Shown: piece by piece, positions 1 through 11,479 of the stretch
Numbering within the stretch: the stretch's first letter is position 1
Layout of the letters: each line of letters opens with the position of its first letter
Assembly (NCBI GenBank): GCA_933228895.1
Contig: OW121852.1
Location: 59,438,872-59,502,871 of the forward strand
DNA: 64,000 bases
Direction: 5' to 3'
Source of the DNA: Platycnemis pennipes
Lineage: Eukaryota; Arthropoda; Insecta; Odonata; Platycnemididae
Made by a program: the position numbers and the translations under genes
Notes under the pieces: model-generated
What the model saw: the letters and a program-made list of their open reading frames with translations, nothing else
Told to the model about the DNA's origin: nothing
The model's database searches: none

Positions 1-147
1 GGTAAAGGGAATCCTGGTATCGGCATTAGCCTTTTCTCAGTGAATGGCGCCAATGGACAGCTTATCATCCCAATCAACCTATCAAGGTTTAGAGGTTATT
101 CAAATAAAATCGTCAGCATGGCAAATGCCGTATTTAAGCGCAGATAG
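1..147 (+). other. Open reading frame running in from the window edge
   Basis: Frame 1 is open from the first base for 48 codons and ends in TAG at 145-147. The peptide begins GKGNPGIGISLFSVNGANGQ and ends FKRR. I do not recognise it. It could be the last part of an exon that starts outside the window, or chance: 48 open codons is only mildly unusual in this base composition. Upstream sequence and RNA data would decide. Confidence 0.15.
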
Positions 148-2758
148 AGAGAGCTTTATAGGGATGCGGAGACTAGTAATTAAGTAAATGGGAAAATATA
201 AACCATTAGAATAATTAGATTGAATAAAGAATTGATTTATATTGCGGAATAATAATTGCTTCTTTTAGGGTGTCAGAAGACAAAGAGGGAACGAATGTGT
301 AATAGGTAGGACTATCTATCAACAGGAAATAAAACTCACCTGGCCATACGTATGCCATAACTCGACCACACTATTTTGTGGGACAGAGAGTGCACAATCC
401 TTTGATTTAGCCGCAAAATATGTTTATTTATGAGTTTTCTCTCAGCTTTATGGCCCAATGCTGCGCTTCCAACTGACAGCGGTAGGTGTTAACGAGAGCC
501 TAAATTTAGCAAGCGTCCCGAGATCTCCAAAGAAGGGAGTAATATCCATAAAGAACTCAGAGCCCGTTCGTTGGCGTTGCATCCATTCAGAAAGTAAATA
601 GTAAAAGGTGCTGGAAAAAGAAAACAGAGCAGATCTAAAAATGAGATTTGAAATGTTTTACAAAACAGGCAGGTTGAAATGTAAAACAGCGACTCACTTA
701 ACAACAGCTGAAACTTTAAAGAGTTTTAAATTAATTTTTCTTACAATAACTTCTTTCATTATTGACGAAAAAAATAAAGCGATGCAAAATCATTGATGGA
801 AATAAAATTATTCAAAAATCCTTTCATTTACTAGCAAATCTCATCCTATGCAAAAAATTGATAATGCTTAAGGGATGAAATGTCATAAAATAAAACTACA
901 AATATTATTGATAATTTGAGCACTTTCAGCATCAGAATAATTCACTAACTTTTAGGCTATCTCTAATCTGCATAATACCGATAGCTCTTGGATTAAATTG
1001 TAATGACTAGTTTAATACTATCACTTCATGATGACCGACCAATACCACTCTTGGATTTACTAATGCGCAGACTATCACGCGCTCAAGGGTCCCAGATCCG
1101 AAAGTCCATTTTTTGGAGCTTCATAGGAAATGGCAGGGGCGTTCGTAAAAAATTGCCGCATGTGAAAGCTTTCCTGAATCGAGTATTGAACTATGGAAAT
1201 GTGGCTAGAGCCAGAATGATGAGGCAATGTGGATAGATGGATGAAAACATTAACAACAAATCTATACTCAAGACCAATGTATAAAGTAGGCTTCTGTGAA
1301 AGAGAAGACGGGGTGAAAGGCACGTGATTTTCCAGCCTCCCCCTTTCCTAAAGATAAGCTATACGAGAAGAAATCAGCTAAGACAATACATCTAAGACAA
1401 TTACAGCTAAGACAAATGTTGAACTAAAGAAGGAAATGGTTCGAGAAAAATATCTATCAAATTTTGAGAAATAGACTGAAATTGTACAATAAAAAACATG
1501 TCTAGACCAGAATATTCCAATTCAAACGTCTCTCCATAGGCTGAACGCCTATTCCAATACATATATATTACTTATTTGACGCGATGGCACACAAATCACC
1601 AGAGTGTCGGATGCAGCACACGGTTGCTCTCTGAGGCTATCATGGCCTTCTCGGAAGTGTAAATTTTCCTACAAGTGCACTTACTGAAGCTGAAGAGGAG
1701 ATGGAAACGAGTTCCTTTCCGCGTCATTGCCCGCGCTAGGCTGCTCCATCCACAGGAACAAAGACCGCTTAAGACGATCGGGTCATCGTATGACTGCGAG
1801 GACGCGAGCAGAGTTACATAGTCGGTCGTAAGCAGAAGGAGTACCTCTAATGTGCCTCCTCCAAAACAATTACTACCAAAACACTGAATTGAAAAACCTG
1901 ACGAAGAAAGTGTCAACCTCTTTATGCTCTTCAGAGCACGCCACCCAAACCCAAATTCTTTTGATCCAAAAATACTGAACAGACCTCAAACAGCTATAAT
2001 TGATCAGCTCAATACACATTTTTTAATTCATTCAGAGTATATGTTCTTAAATTTTTTCGTGGTATTTCGTGAAAACTAGAAACCAGTTACAGGGACTTTT
2101 CCTTTGAGAATTACATTTTATAATAACGTTATTAACGTGAGGAACTCTTCCCGATAAATTTCATAAGTTTGTTAAGAGTGCTCAATTTTTAAACCCACAC
2201 AAGTGTAAACACGTTTCTATTTTACTCCAATACACAAGTAATTGTAATGAAACCAAGTTTTATGGTGCGTCAACATCATTACGGAAAATCTGTAAACGAG
2301 ATCCGAAAACGGACTCTTTACATCAATGCCATCTCTACTCTAACCTATTAAGGTATTCCTATTCATGAATTTCCAAAGGGAAAAAAAGCATTCACCTTCT
2401 ACGTGGAAATTCGGCTATTGTACATATCAGCGAGTAACTCCGTTACGGGTTTTTGGGGTCAGTTCGCAATTCCTGAATTTTTCTATACCTTCCCACTTTT
2501 AAAATAATGTTAATGCTTCAATGAATCGATGCCTCTCATTGTAGCTTACAGATCTGCAATGACATATCAAGTTAAATACAATTTCTCTTAGATTACTTAA
2601 AATCCTCAACCATAGAACAAGGAGGAGAACGTGTCTACGGCAGTCATAGTAAAGAAGAAATAATTTTCTAAAGCCGTAATCTTAAGGGGCGGAAGAAAGC
2701 GGGAGGTTGGTAAATCACGTGTCTATAAATGAGAAAGAGGGAAAGGTAGATAGCAAAT
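148..2758. other. AT-rich DNA, no recognisable gene
   Basis: No domain or transposon signature was seen. Short open frames at 1003-1236 (+), 1075-1323 (-) and 1596-1916 (-, 106 codons) have no recognisable motifs. The first two overlap on opposite strands, which fits chance. The 1600-1860 stretch is somewhat richer in GC than its surroundings. Confidence 0.5.
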
Positions 2759-2910
2759 GTATATACAAGTAATGGAGCTCTCTATTATTCGTTATTCGCA
2801 TAAAATCAGTCGTACAAAGAAAAAATGAACGAATAATTTTTCTTTGCAAGCTTGATTTTGTGCGAATAACGAGTAATTGAGGACTCTCTTATGCATACTT
2901 TTGTATATAT
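2759..2910. repeat. Long imperfect inverted repeat (fold-back or MITE-like hairpin)
   Basis: The left arm (about 2759-2825) and right arm (about 2836-2910) are inverted copies around a loop of about 10 bases. The best-matched block pairs TTCGTTATTCGCATAAAATC on the left with the complement of GATTTTGTGCGAATAACGAG on the right. An inner block pairs CAAAGAAAAA with TTTTTCTTTG, and the outer ends pair through TATATACAA. A few indels lie in the outer third. The structure fits a small fold-back element. A long hairpin RNA is possible but untested. Confidence 0.75.
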
Positions 2911-5900
2911 AATGGATTTTTTACAAGAAACTCCCTGGTAATTCTTTTTGTAAATATTCTAAAATATCATTATCTATAATGTTAATGTGCATAACGTATC
3001 AAATATTAATCAAATCAAGAAAATTAGCCTGCCTGTTAGCAGGTAGACACACAAATATATAAAAAAATGAATGATTTACAAAGTTTCCGAATTTTCTGGT
3101 TGATTCGGCACACTATAATTTACTGTCGACGCATTAAAATGCAATACCACAGCATACAACTGTTTGGTATCCAACTTTTATTCCAATGGATAAGCCCCTA
3201 CGTATTTCATTTCCCATATCTTACTGCTACTAAGAGGAAGTGGCTGGTTAAGATTTATCTCAATGGCAGCTCACGATTTTTCGATTCTATTGCCTGGCAT
3301 ATTTAGCAGTTAAGTGAATATCAGTTGTAAGCCATCCGAATGGCTGGAGTCCTTGACACTTGTCCAATGTCCAATGCCTTCCTATCAGCTTTCGTGATGA
3401 ATCCAAATCGCAAGAATGCAATACCTATGGTAAACGACAGATTTCTCTTCGCAAGGTAATAACCCATTCCAGATGCCTTGAAATTTTACCTCAATCTGCT
3501 CGTCTGCGGTTACATATTTCAATTCCTCCATAATCGGATTACGCCAAGTGACTGGCAATCCTTACCCAGAAGCAGCTTAAATCTCTAGGGACCGGAGGAT
3601 TCCAAGAAAAGTAGACGAGACAACTCCATCTCCACTATCACAACTTCACTACACCTGCTGCTGATGATTGAATTGAGAAAACTAGTTATCTAAAAACAGG
3701 TCACGATGGAGTAAATTCTGATTCGTGATGGATTAGCTCGCTTGGCAGTGCAAAAAAATGGCAAAAATGGACGCGGACCAATTTCACCCGGCTCGGCGGA
3801 AGCTTCCCACTGAAGCTAAGGTTATATTTCCCTCTGCCGAAAACAACCCCCCATCGAACCGCGAGCGAAATCTTCACTGAAGTGGATCGCGGCAGATACT
3901 AATGTGCGCATTACCCCAAATACCTCAGTTGCCTCCCTGCCTATGTTTTCGTCATTTTCTCCCTCCTGCACTCAAGAGATGGGGGAAACCAATCGTCCCG
4001 GAGATATAAAACGGCGTTCGAAGAAGAGCCTGTTATGCCCGACGGTGGCGGCGGCAATTTGAGTCCATTCCTCGGCTTTGGTTCCGTCCTCTCCTTTTTC
4101 CATCACCCCGACGCTTTGGCTCCTTTCCAGGCGATTCAAGAGATCAATCGAAGAAGCTGCCGACATGGATATGGCCAAACACGAGAACCACGATCTCGCT
4201 CCTGTTATGTGGAGACTTCAGTGCCTGACGATTTAATGGAAGAGATTTCAACGCTTGAAATTAATCTAAAGGAGGTGCGAAGAGGAGGATAGATCTGATA
4301 GAACGTGAAAATCCTCACTCTTACCTAACTAATCTCGATGTACAAAGAGTTATCTTAGCTCCTATAACATTGGAGTAGTACATTCAAGTCTCAAGTCAAT
4401 CAAATAACCTTTTTGTGATGTGAATCAGATAAAAAATTAGCATCACTTAGTGATAAGCAGAAGTTTTTAACGAATATTAAAAGTGGGTAATCCCTTCAGG
4501 AAAGTCTTACACATGTTACACGGCATCCCCAGTGGAATTCAATGTACGGCTTCATTTGGATTATGAAAGCGGTCAAAATAAGGTACAGCGGTGATATAAA
4601 TTGGGCTTCATCACTCAGCCTCGTATGATCAATGACAATAATCAGTTGCTAAATCAAACATGTAGAAGATTACGAAAAAACTTTGGATACGTTTCCGAAT
4701 TATATTTGAAGAAGGATAAAAAACTATGGGTAAAAACGAACGAAACGAAAAGTGAGAGGTAAGGTATGGGATGAGACAGATATTTTTATGACTTGTTGAT
4801 ATATGAACATAATAGAAAATAATACTGAACGGCATTTGAGACAGTATGATATTAAAGGTGGTGAAAGAGGCCACCAAGTTGGGCAAGGCATTTTAAGACA
4901 ATACCATTTTTGGAAGGACTGAGAGTGGCAAGGAGTCGAAGGAGACAAGAAGTAGCAGGCATTAATTCATATCAAACTTTTGAAAATGGTTTTTAATATC
5001 CATTCAATAACATACTCAATAGTCAAACTATCTACGAGTAACTCGTTAATCTAGCCCATTATTGGTGACTCGTAGTGGGACTGAGAAGATTTTGATGTCC
5101 TTCAGTCTTGAAGTCCAGAGACGCCCCGAGGAAACGGTAACAAAATGAACCGCACAGACAACCGCCAGAACAAATCCACTGGCCACACACGTTTGCCACC
5201 GTGCGCCGCCGTCAACACCTGAGGTACGAAATCCCGAGTGTCTTTGCGTTTCTATGAGCGCGGGTTTAGATAAGGTTTCAACAAAGAACACTCCATTTCA
5301 TGGATTCTTTCGCCTTCGGCAAAGTTCGGGAGGCTATAATAAAATCAAACGGGTGAACATCGAATTGCCGACGCCTGGCTGACATTGCCGAGCTGTAAGT
5401 GTCGCTTTCGAGTCGGAAGTTACTGCTCGGAATCCGGCTCATGTTTTATACATTGGATCCTGTTTTATATTTTTTACGCGAGTTTAAACTAATATTGGCC
5501 GTTGAGATGTCACATTCCATTTTCAGCCACACATAACTCGAGTAATAAGAGTGTATACGAGCAATATAATACTTAAATCGTTGTTCCTCAGGGAATTAAA
5601 TTTTCTGCAGTGACACGCATGTGAAATAGGGTGCATAATATTTTCGCCTAAGATATCGAAAAGAATGTTCATTTATATCAGGAAACTAGGGATATTAATA
5701 TTTTCGCAAGGGACATATCAATACTATTATGCTCTAAGCAAACGATGAATTATTTTATTCTCATACAAAAGAGAGAAATACTCTATCTATAAAAGGTATT
5801 CATTGAAAAAATTTTTCAAAATATATAGCACTGATTAAATTCCATAATATTTTGTCCAGCATGACTATCAAGTTTCTCCATGCACAGCAATAATTAATAA

Positions 5901-6179
5901 AATAACTCCCATTATAAATTGGCAATAAATACAGGCACGCGTATGTTTTGCCAGGGACTATGATATTTTGAGTCTATAAGTAATTAATTTACTCGCAAAT
6001 TGATAATATAAAAAACTACTCATTAAATATTTGCCTAAATAAATTTCTAGCAATTTTCATGAATCAGCAGGAAAATGGATTCAAGCACTTCGAAGTTTTC
6101 TTTCAGGTTTATACACAAATATTCATAAGTTATATTTCAATCAAACGTGCTAATATAAATACAAATTAATAGATTTAGG
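2911..6179. other. No recognisable gene; GC-richer patches at 3.75-4.3 and 5.05-5.3 kb
   Basis: No domains, RNA genes or transposon termini were recognised. Overlapping open frames on both strands at 3972-4292 lie in a GC-richer patch and carry no known motif. The small frame at 5046-5291 (-) is likewise unassigned. The rest is AT-rich. Confidence 0.5.
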
Positions 6180-6184
6180 ACCAT

Positions 6185-6300
6185 GAAGTCCTCTTTTACA
6201 GCTAACTGTAATTAATCACATGAACATCCGTGCCCCGGAAAGTGAAAATCCTCCCCTGTTGGGAATTGAACGCTTGACCTACTTACCTACCAATAGATAT
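6185..6300 (-). repeat. tRNA-derived SINE relic, minus orientation
   Basis: Read on the minus strand, GCGTTCAATTCCC resembles a Pol III B box (consensus GGTTCGANNCC) and is followed by GGGGAGGATTTTCACTTTCC, a layout typical of a tRNA-derived SINE head running into its body. The A box is degraded. This looks like a different subfamily from the main SINE family of this window. Confidence 0.45.
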
Positions 6301-6684
6301 GAGAGGACGCATATAAGTAAATGTGGAAACATAAGAGGCTGTATCGTAAATATACTAACGTTATAAAATTCATCCTGAGATCGCCGGGGTAAAAATAAAC
6401 ACAACTTGATTATAGAATTCCGATGAGCGTATCAGAAAAGATAACCGGAGTCTGGGCGGGACGGGGTGAAGACTCCAAAATTAATCCAACTGTACCACCT
6501 GTACTAGATTATGCCCAACAAATTTATTGTTTTCACTAGCCTTTTTACTCTTCGATAATGTTATTCTCTTCTTCCTGGAATTGATCATAATTTCTTACCT
6601 GTCACACTGCACTTTGGAGTACTAATGATTGCCTGCAATAATAATTGCCGAACTAACTAACAATTCGTCATCTTCACATCGTAT
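6301..6684. other. AT-rich spacer, nothing recognised
   Basis: No coding signature, repeat terminus or RNA motif was seen between the SINE relic and the piggyBac insertion site. Confidence 0.5.
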
Positions 6685-6688
6685 TTAA

Positions 6689-6760
6689 CACTTTCGAGTC
6701 TATGCCCGTACGTGATACGGGCACAGTCGCTTTTCCATGCCGACTATGCCCGTATCTGCT
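6689..6760. repeat. piggyBac left terminus with subterminal hairpin
   Basis: The terminal repeat CACTTTCGAGTCT is followed by TGCCCGTA-CGTGA-TACGGGCA at about 6703-6723, a perfect 8-bp stem with a 5-base loop. A further direct copy of TATGCCCGTA lies about 45 bases downstream. Subterminal repeats are known to take part in transposase binding in some piggyBac elements. That role here is inferred. Confidence 0.75.
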
Positions 6761-7290
6761 ACGTTCGTCATTTTTTTCTGTCGTGTACAATGTTTTCGCA
6801 TGGGATTATCTTTAATTCTCGACTAATATGTTCCTTTGTATCATATAGTAACTTCAGAGTTTCCGAATCTCACTATGACAACTATGTGTGACTTTTATCA
6901 GCAGTCGTTTTCTATTGCTCCCTCCCGTATATTACCGGATCCCTTACGTGCTGCGGGACGTCTCTTTTTCACGCGTTCATTACTCGTGTTGCTTTCTCCC
7001 GTTGCTTTTTTGTGTCACATATTATTATTCTCTATGGACCGACTATCGATGTAATATGTTTCTTTTCGTCGTAGGTATACCAACTTCAGAATTTCGATCC
7101 TTCCTACTACATTTTGTCCAATTTTTAGTACTGACACTATGTATGCAACTCACTCGACCCGCCACCAACCATACGATCGGAGATTTTCCAGCTGTTATAT
7201 CTTTACATTGAAATTGTTTCTCTAATTTTTTCTATTCCTATCGTAAAATGTTTTATCTAATTCTTGGGTAATACGGCGGGAACTCAGATT

Positions 7291-8400
7291 GACGAATCGG
7301 AAAATAAGGATATTTTAGCTGAGGATTCAGGAAGTGATTTGATGAATTTGATGAAGATTGATGAATCCAATGACGACATGGAATAGGAAGGTTTGTGAAT
7401 ATTCATTATATTTTATTATCCTGCCGGAATAAAAATAGAAATGGAATCCAAATATTTTGATTGTTCATAAATGCATGTACTTCTCTTCAGACGATGCAAT
7501 TATTGTTCCATCTGGGGATGCGGTTTTTGGAGGCAGCAGGGATTCAAGTGAGAGAAAATTACACTTACAAACGGAAATATATTTTCTGAGTTTTACCTTT
7601 CAGTATCTGAACTTGTGCACAATTAGACTTGTTTTTGTTGATGTTTTTATTGAATGAAGATCCATATTACCTTTTTAGATACGCAACATGCACCGCCAAT
7701 CGAAATCAACTCTTCCTGGTCAGAGAGTAGCGTGCAACTATTTCTACCAACGCGTGAAAAAAGCAAAGAAGTTTTGGCTGAAATTGACAGCACCAAAATT
7801 GAATGGGACTTCTTATTACTCTTCACCACGGACACCATCAAGGCAATGCAAACGAAGCAAACCGGTACTCACTATCTTCCACTGAGCTTCTAAGATGAAG
7901 ACAGAAATGTAATTGTTGGCTGAAACCAGAAAGACCGGAGTTGATCTAGCATCAGTAAATGAGTTACTATACTTTTCATAGAAAATAAACCAAATGGTGG
8001 AAACATATTTTTTCATGGATTTATGATTACGGTCGTATATTCATTCATAACTGCAAAATGAGTCCACTGAAACCACCTAAATCCACCATGCTGGTCAGGT
8101 GCATTGCCAAGTTAGCGAAGAAGTTTGCCGAGAAATGAGATATGGGAATTGAATATTCATCCTCTTCATTCACTTCCCCAGGGAATAACTTATCAGGGCG
8201 ACATTTTCCTAAAAAAATGACTCAGCATTGAACAATACAAACCCCGCCAGTGTGCACATTCTGCTCAGAGAGATGGAAAGCTACGACCGGCAAGAAGACA
8301 TGGAAAGAAACACGTTGGTTTTGCGAAAACTGCGATGTAGGACTGTGTGTGCCGGATTGTCTTCCACAGTATCACACAAAAGGCAATTATGCAAAACAAT
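7291..8400 (+). pseudogene. piggyBac transposase remnant lacking its catalytic core
   Basis: Conserved pieces appear in family order in different frames. An acidic N-terminus (7291-7383, peptide containing DILAEDSGSD) ends in an in-frame TAG. A possible intron follows (donor AAG/GTTTGT near 7390, acceptor TTCTCTTCAG at 7480-7489), after which DDAIIVPSGD continues in frame. At 7650-7880 there is a segment with LLFTTDTIKAMQTK, like the family's FFT-D-I motif before the catalytic domain. The C-terminal half follows: KWWKHIF from 7992, LSGRHFPKK near 8196-8216, and a cysteine-rich zinc domain at 8250-8390 (CTFC, then WFCENCDVGLCVPDC and YHTKGNY). The domain carrying the three catalytic aspartates is missing between about 7885 and 7895, and several frameshifts and stops are present. 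Family transposases are usually about 550-650 residues, so roughly half is gone. Confidence 0.9.
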
Positions 8401-8919
8401 CAATACCTGAATTATAATGGTTACATAAAGGAGGTGTATTTTGGTGACTTGTTGATACGGAACGGAATTAGTATTCATTTCAACGCTTATCGAAGAAAAT
8501 TATCACTTAGTGCAGTGAGGGTTGCATTTTCACAGTTGTAAAACATGAATATATATGAAAAATTTCATGTTTTGGTAAATTGTAAATCATTTTAAATAAT
8601 GGAAAATTGTGATGAAAATAAATCTATAATCCAATTCTCATTATTGTTATTGAAAGTAACCGTTTTCCCGGCGAAATCGCGCTACAAAACACGTAACGAG
8701 TAGGAAGGAATTCTTTCTGAGACGCAAAACAATCAAATGTTTAAAAATAAATTTTTAAAAAACTATAAAATTCAATGACTTGAAAACTGTTTCATCTGAA
8801 AGAAAAAAGTAGAAGCGGTAATACACATTTAAAAAAACAACATTGAAGGTAAAATGTTCATAACAAATGACTTAAGAAAACCATTGCAAAACGGCAGTCC
8901 ACGAGAGTTCAGCACTTCA

Positions 8920-8941
8920 CATTCGGTCAGACCGGAAAGTG
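8920..8941. repeat. piggyBac right terminal inverted repeat
   Basis: The complement of this end begins CACTTTCCGGTCT and matches the left terminus at 6689 with two mismatches. It abuts TTAA at 8942-8945. Confidence 0.85.
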
Positions 8942-8945
8942 TTAA

Positions 8946-9961
8946 TATTATTTCTCATCGTTTCACTTCTTGCTTTTCCTTCTATTTTTTCCATATCGCT
9001 CTAACGATTCCCTTAGAGTAAAAATTGATAAGTGAAGTTGATAGCCGACAACCTTTTCTTACCTCCCTGCATGTCACTCTCTAATCAGATTTCCTACCTT
9101 CCGCCTACACCTTTCCTGCTTAGTTGACGTACATGACTTTCATAAGACATCAATCCTTACAATCATTCCAAACGCCTGCAGCAGATTCACTGATAATAAT
9201 CCTGGTCCAATTATCTATATGAAATGCTTACTCAAAGTCAAGAGTACAAACAAAGCCATGCCAAATATTAGTTGCTATGCAAGAAATAGATAATAAATTA
9301 AAAAAGCAGCCGCTTAAAATAAGGAAGTTACACATTTTTTGGCAGGTGTGATGACAAATGGTCAAAAATAGTGCAATAGTTTGAGGTAAGAGCACATCAC
9401 TTGAAGAAAGTTAGCATTATGAAAGTAATGATACCTCGAGACCAGCATCTTTTATATTTGAGTACGGCGGCGTTGTTTTTCCACGACAGAAGAACTGGCG
9501 AAACTGTAGTGGAAAAGAAAGCACGTGGACGCAACCCGAAAGGATGCTGGTCTCAACTGTTCAACGTCGCGGAAACCTGAGATAGAACATAATGACACCT
9601 CTTTGCTACGCAATATCTTTCGAAAGTGAATTTTCTTTGTTAGGATTTTCGCATTCGCTTTCCCCTGCCGATTCCGGAGCAACTGTTTGCTGAACGGTTG
9701 AAAGGGTAAAATACAAACCTTTTGCTGCGTGATCCATAAAAAAGAGACTCGGAGAACGAAAGCGCCAGCATGCAGTGGGTAGTGTAGACATGGAGCAAGA
9801 CACACCCGGACACGCCATGGTTTCTGTACACGGAAAAATTCAAGAACTTGAGTCACGTGAGTCATGGGGAATATAGAAAAGAAGGCATTAGTAAGGTGTT
9901 CAAAGAAGGCGACCGACAGATGAGGTTTGCACCACTTAGGTGGGTAATTGGTTGGTGTTAG
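8946..9961. other. No recognised gene; holds most of the longest open frame
   Basis: The longest open frame in the window runs on the minus strand from 10132 to 9452 (226 codons). Its first third (10132 to about 9962) is read through a SINE, and the rest has no motif, signal peptide or membrane pattern I recognise. Short frames in other registers overlap it. I treat it as unproven rather than as a gene. Confidence 0.4.
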
Positions 9962-10218
9962 AAAAAACATTTCGGGGAACAGAGGAAGCGTGGAAAGAAA
10001 CCCGGGGTTGGCACTACACTGCTCTTCACGAAAGACGCCAAATGGTCCAAGGTTTAACGTCTCATCTATTGGAAAGAGTACTGAACTTGAAGTCCTCTCC
10101 ATACAGAACTCAAGTGGGTAACTGAATACCAATGAAAGTTTGCCACCACTAGAACTTCAGCCGAGGCCCAAAGAAGTAGGCAGTAGGGCAGTACTCTAAG
10201 TAGCCATCACACCGACCT
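9962..10218 (-). mobile_element. tRNA-derived SINE, main family, near full length
   Basis: On the minus strand the head reads GGTCGGTGTGATGGCTA, followed by an A-box-like stretch ending in GTACTG. The body contains CATTGGTATTCAG, CCACTTGAGT, ACTTCAAGTTCAGT and GGCGTCTTTCGT, and the tail is CTTCCTCTGTTCCC. The same ordered blocks occur at 21655-21940 (plus) and 63292-63545 (minus), which makes this a dispersed family. The B box is degraded in this copy. Confidence 0.75.
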
Positions 10219-10389
10219 GATCTCCAGGAATGAAGTCATGCAATATGCAATGCATCCCCTAAAGTTCACAGCGTCTCTTCACTCTTATAACCATTACACT
10301 ATCATCATTTTACACATGCTCCTATTTCTCTTAAATTTCACATCATATCAAAATGACTTAAAGCAAAGAATTTAAAATACAACAAGAGG

Positions 10390-10560
10390 ATCCCTTTCCA
10401 GGTTGGTTCCCACATAGGGAAAGTGTTCGGTACGATGGCTATAAAGAACCTTAGGTATTTTACGGAACACTCTCAATAATGCAGGTGTTGGCATTGAACT
10501 CGAGGATTCTGACTAAAATTTGTGAACGCTATTCAGTCCTCGCATCTCCAAACTTTATAC
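10390..10560 (-). repeat. Possible SINE relic, minus orientation
   Basis: The minus strand contains CGAGTTCAATGCC, a weak B-box match, and ends in a GGAAAGGGATCC-type stretch. No clear A box is visible. It may be a diverged member of the tRNA-derived SINE group. Confidence 0.3.
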
Positions 10561-10860
10561 CTATAATACCCCAAAAGTTTTACAAAAATTTTTACGAAAG
10601 CCTAACTTGAAACACAACAAAAAATACCATTGTTTATGTTTTTGCTGCCCAAAGCATAATTAACTGTTGCCAAGACGAAGAGAGGAGAGCTTATTTAGCC
10701 ACAAACAAAATATATATTTTTGATGCGATAAGAAAAACATTGTGTAGAGCCCGAAAAATGCCTTTAAGAAAAAAAAAACTACTGAAATTAACTCACTCAT
10801 ACTTTATAGACGATTCTAGCCGCAGATTTACAAAATGGAAACTGGGTCACCTCAGATGAG

Positions 10861-11302
10861 ACGAATGAGAGTGATGGATAATGGATGGATCAGACTTACT
10901 TCGTTACTAAAGTAAACGGAATGGAATCGTTTGGTATTTTTTTGGAAATATCTCAACTGTATTGATTATGTACCTAATTAGTATTCGCTCATTTTTCAGA
11001 AAAACTTCTACGAATAAACTCTTCATAGCTATCAAATGTTCAGGCTGTAAATTAGTTTGCATTGTTTAGAATGAAAATCTCGGCTTTGAAAACTTAAGAG
11101 CCAAATGAATTTTTACTCCACAATTATTTACGAGAATAATTAATGTGTTAAAAACTACTATTTACATAAAAATTTCAATGGATTGCTTCATAAACAGACA
11201 AATGAGAGTGATGGATAAGGGATGGATCAGACGTATTTTGTTACTACAGTACACGGAATGAAATCGATTGGTACTTTTTTGGAAATACTTCAGCTTTATT
11301 GA
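10861..11302. repeat. Pair of diverged direct repeats about 105 bp long
   Basis: Copy one (10861-10965) and copy two (about 11197-11302) share AATGAGAGTGATGGATAA, GGATGGATCAGAC, ACGGAATG and TTTTTTGGAAATA in the same order and spacing, at roughly 80-85 percent identity by eye. The 230 bases between them are unrelated. This is either an old local duplication or two insertions of one short repeat. Confidence 0.75.
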
Positions 11303-11324
11303 GATTACTCAATATAGTTGAGGT

Positions 11325-11360
11325 TTTGTGTTCTAAAACCTATCGGTGTTAGGACACAAA
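11325..11360. repeat. Hairpin with 16-bp arms
   Basis: TTTGTGTTCTAAAACC and GGTGTTAGGACACAAA are inverted copies (14 of 16 pairs) around the 4-base loop TATC. No T-run follows, so it is not a simple terminator. Its function is unknown. Confidence 0.6.
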
Positions 11361-11479
11361 GACATTCTAAGACAACGACTGAGAACGGAAATTTAACAAC
11401 TCAAGAGGAAAATTGCTGTGGCGCGGCATGATCTTCAATGTAAAAGTGCAGCAGACCATTCATTTTTAAATTTCGGCGT

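Larger units (their letters stand above)
6685..8945 (+). mobile_element. piggyBac-family DNA transposon, internally deleted
   Basis: The element is bounded by TTAA at 6685-6688 and TTAA at 8942-8945, the target site that piggyBac transposases cut and duplicate. Just inside, the left end reads CACTTTCGAGTCT and the complement of the right end reads CACTTTCCGGTCT, giving an inverted repeat of about 13 bp with two mismatches. The body is 2253 bp and carries a plus-strand transposase relic with piggyBac C-terminal motifs. A subterminal hairpin lies at the left end. Both termini are preserved, so it may once have been mobilised in trans by a related enzyme. It cannot now encode its own transposase. 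Confidence 0.93.

Noticed and set aside
1596..1916. Cysteine-containing small protein on the minus strand
   Set aside because: 106 open codons without a signal peptide or patterned cysteines; overlapping composition explains the open frame.
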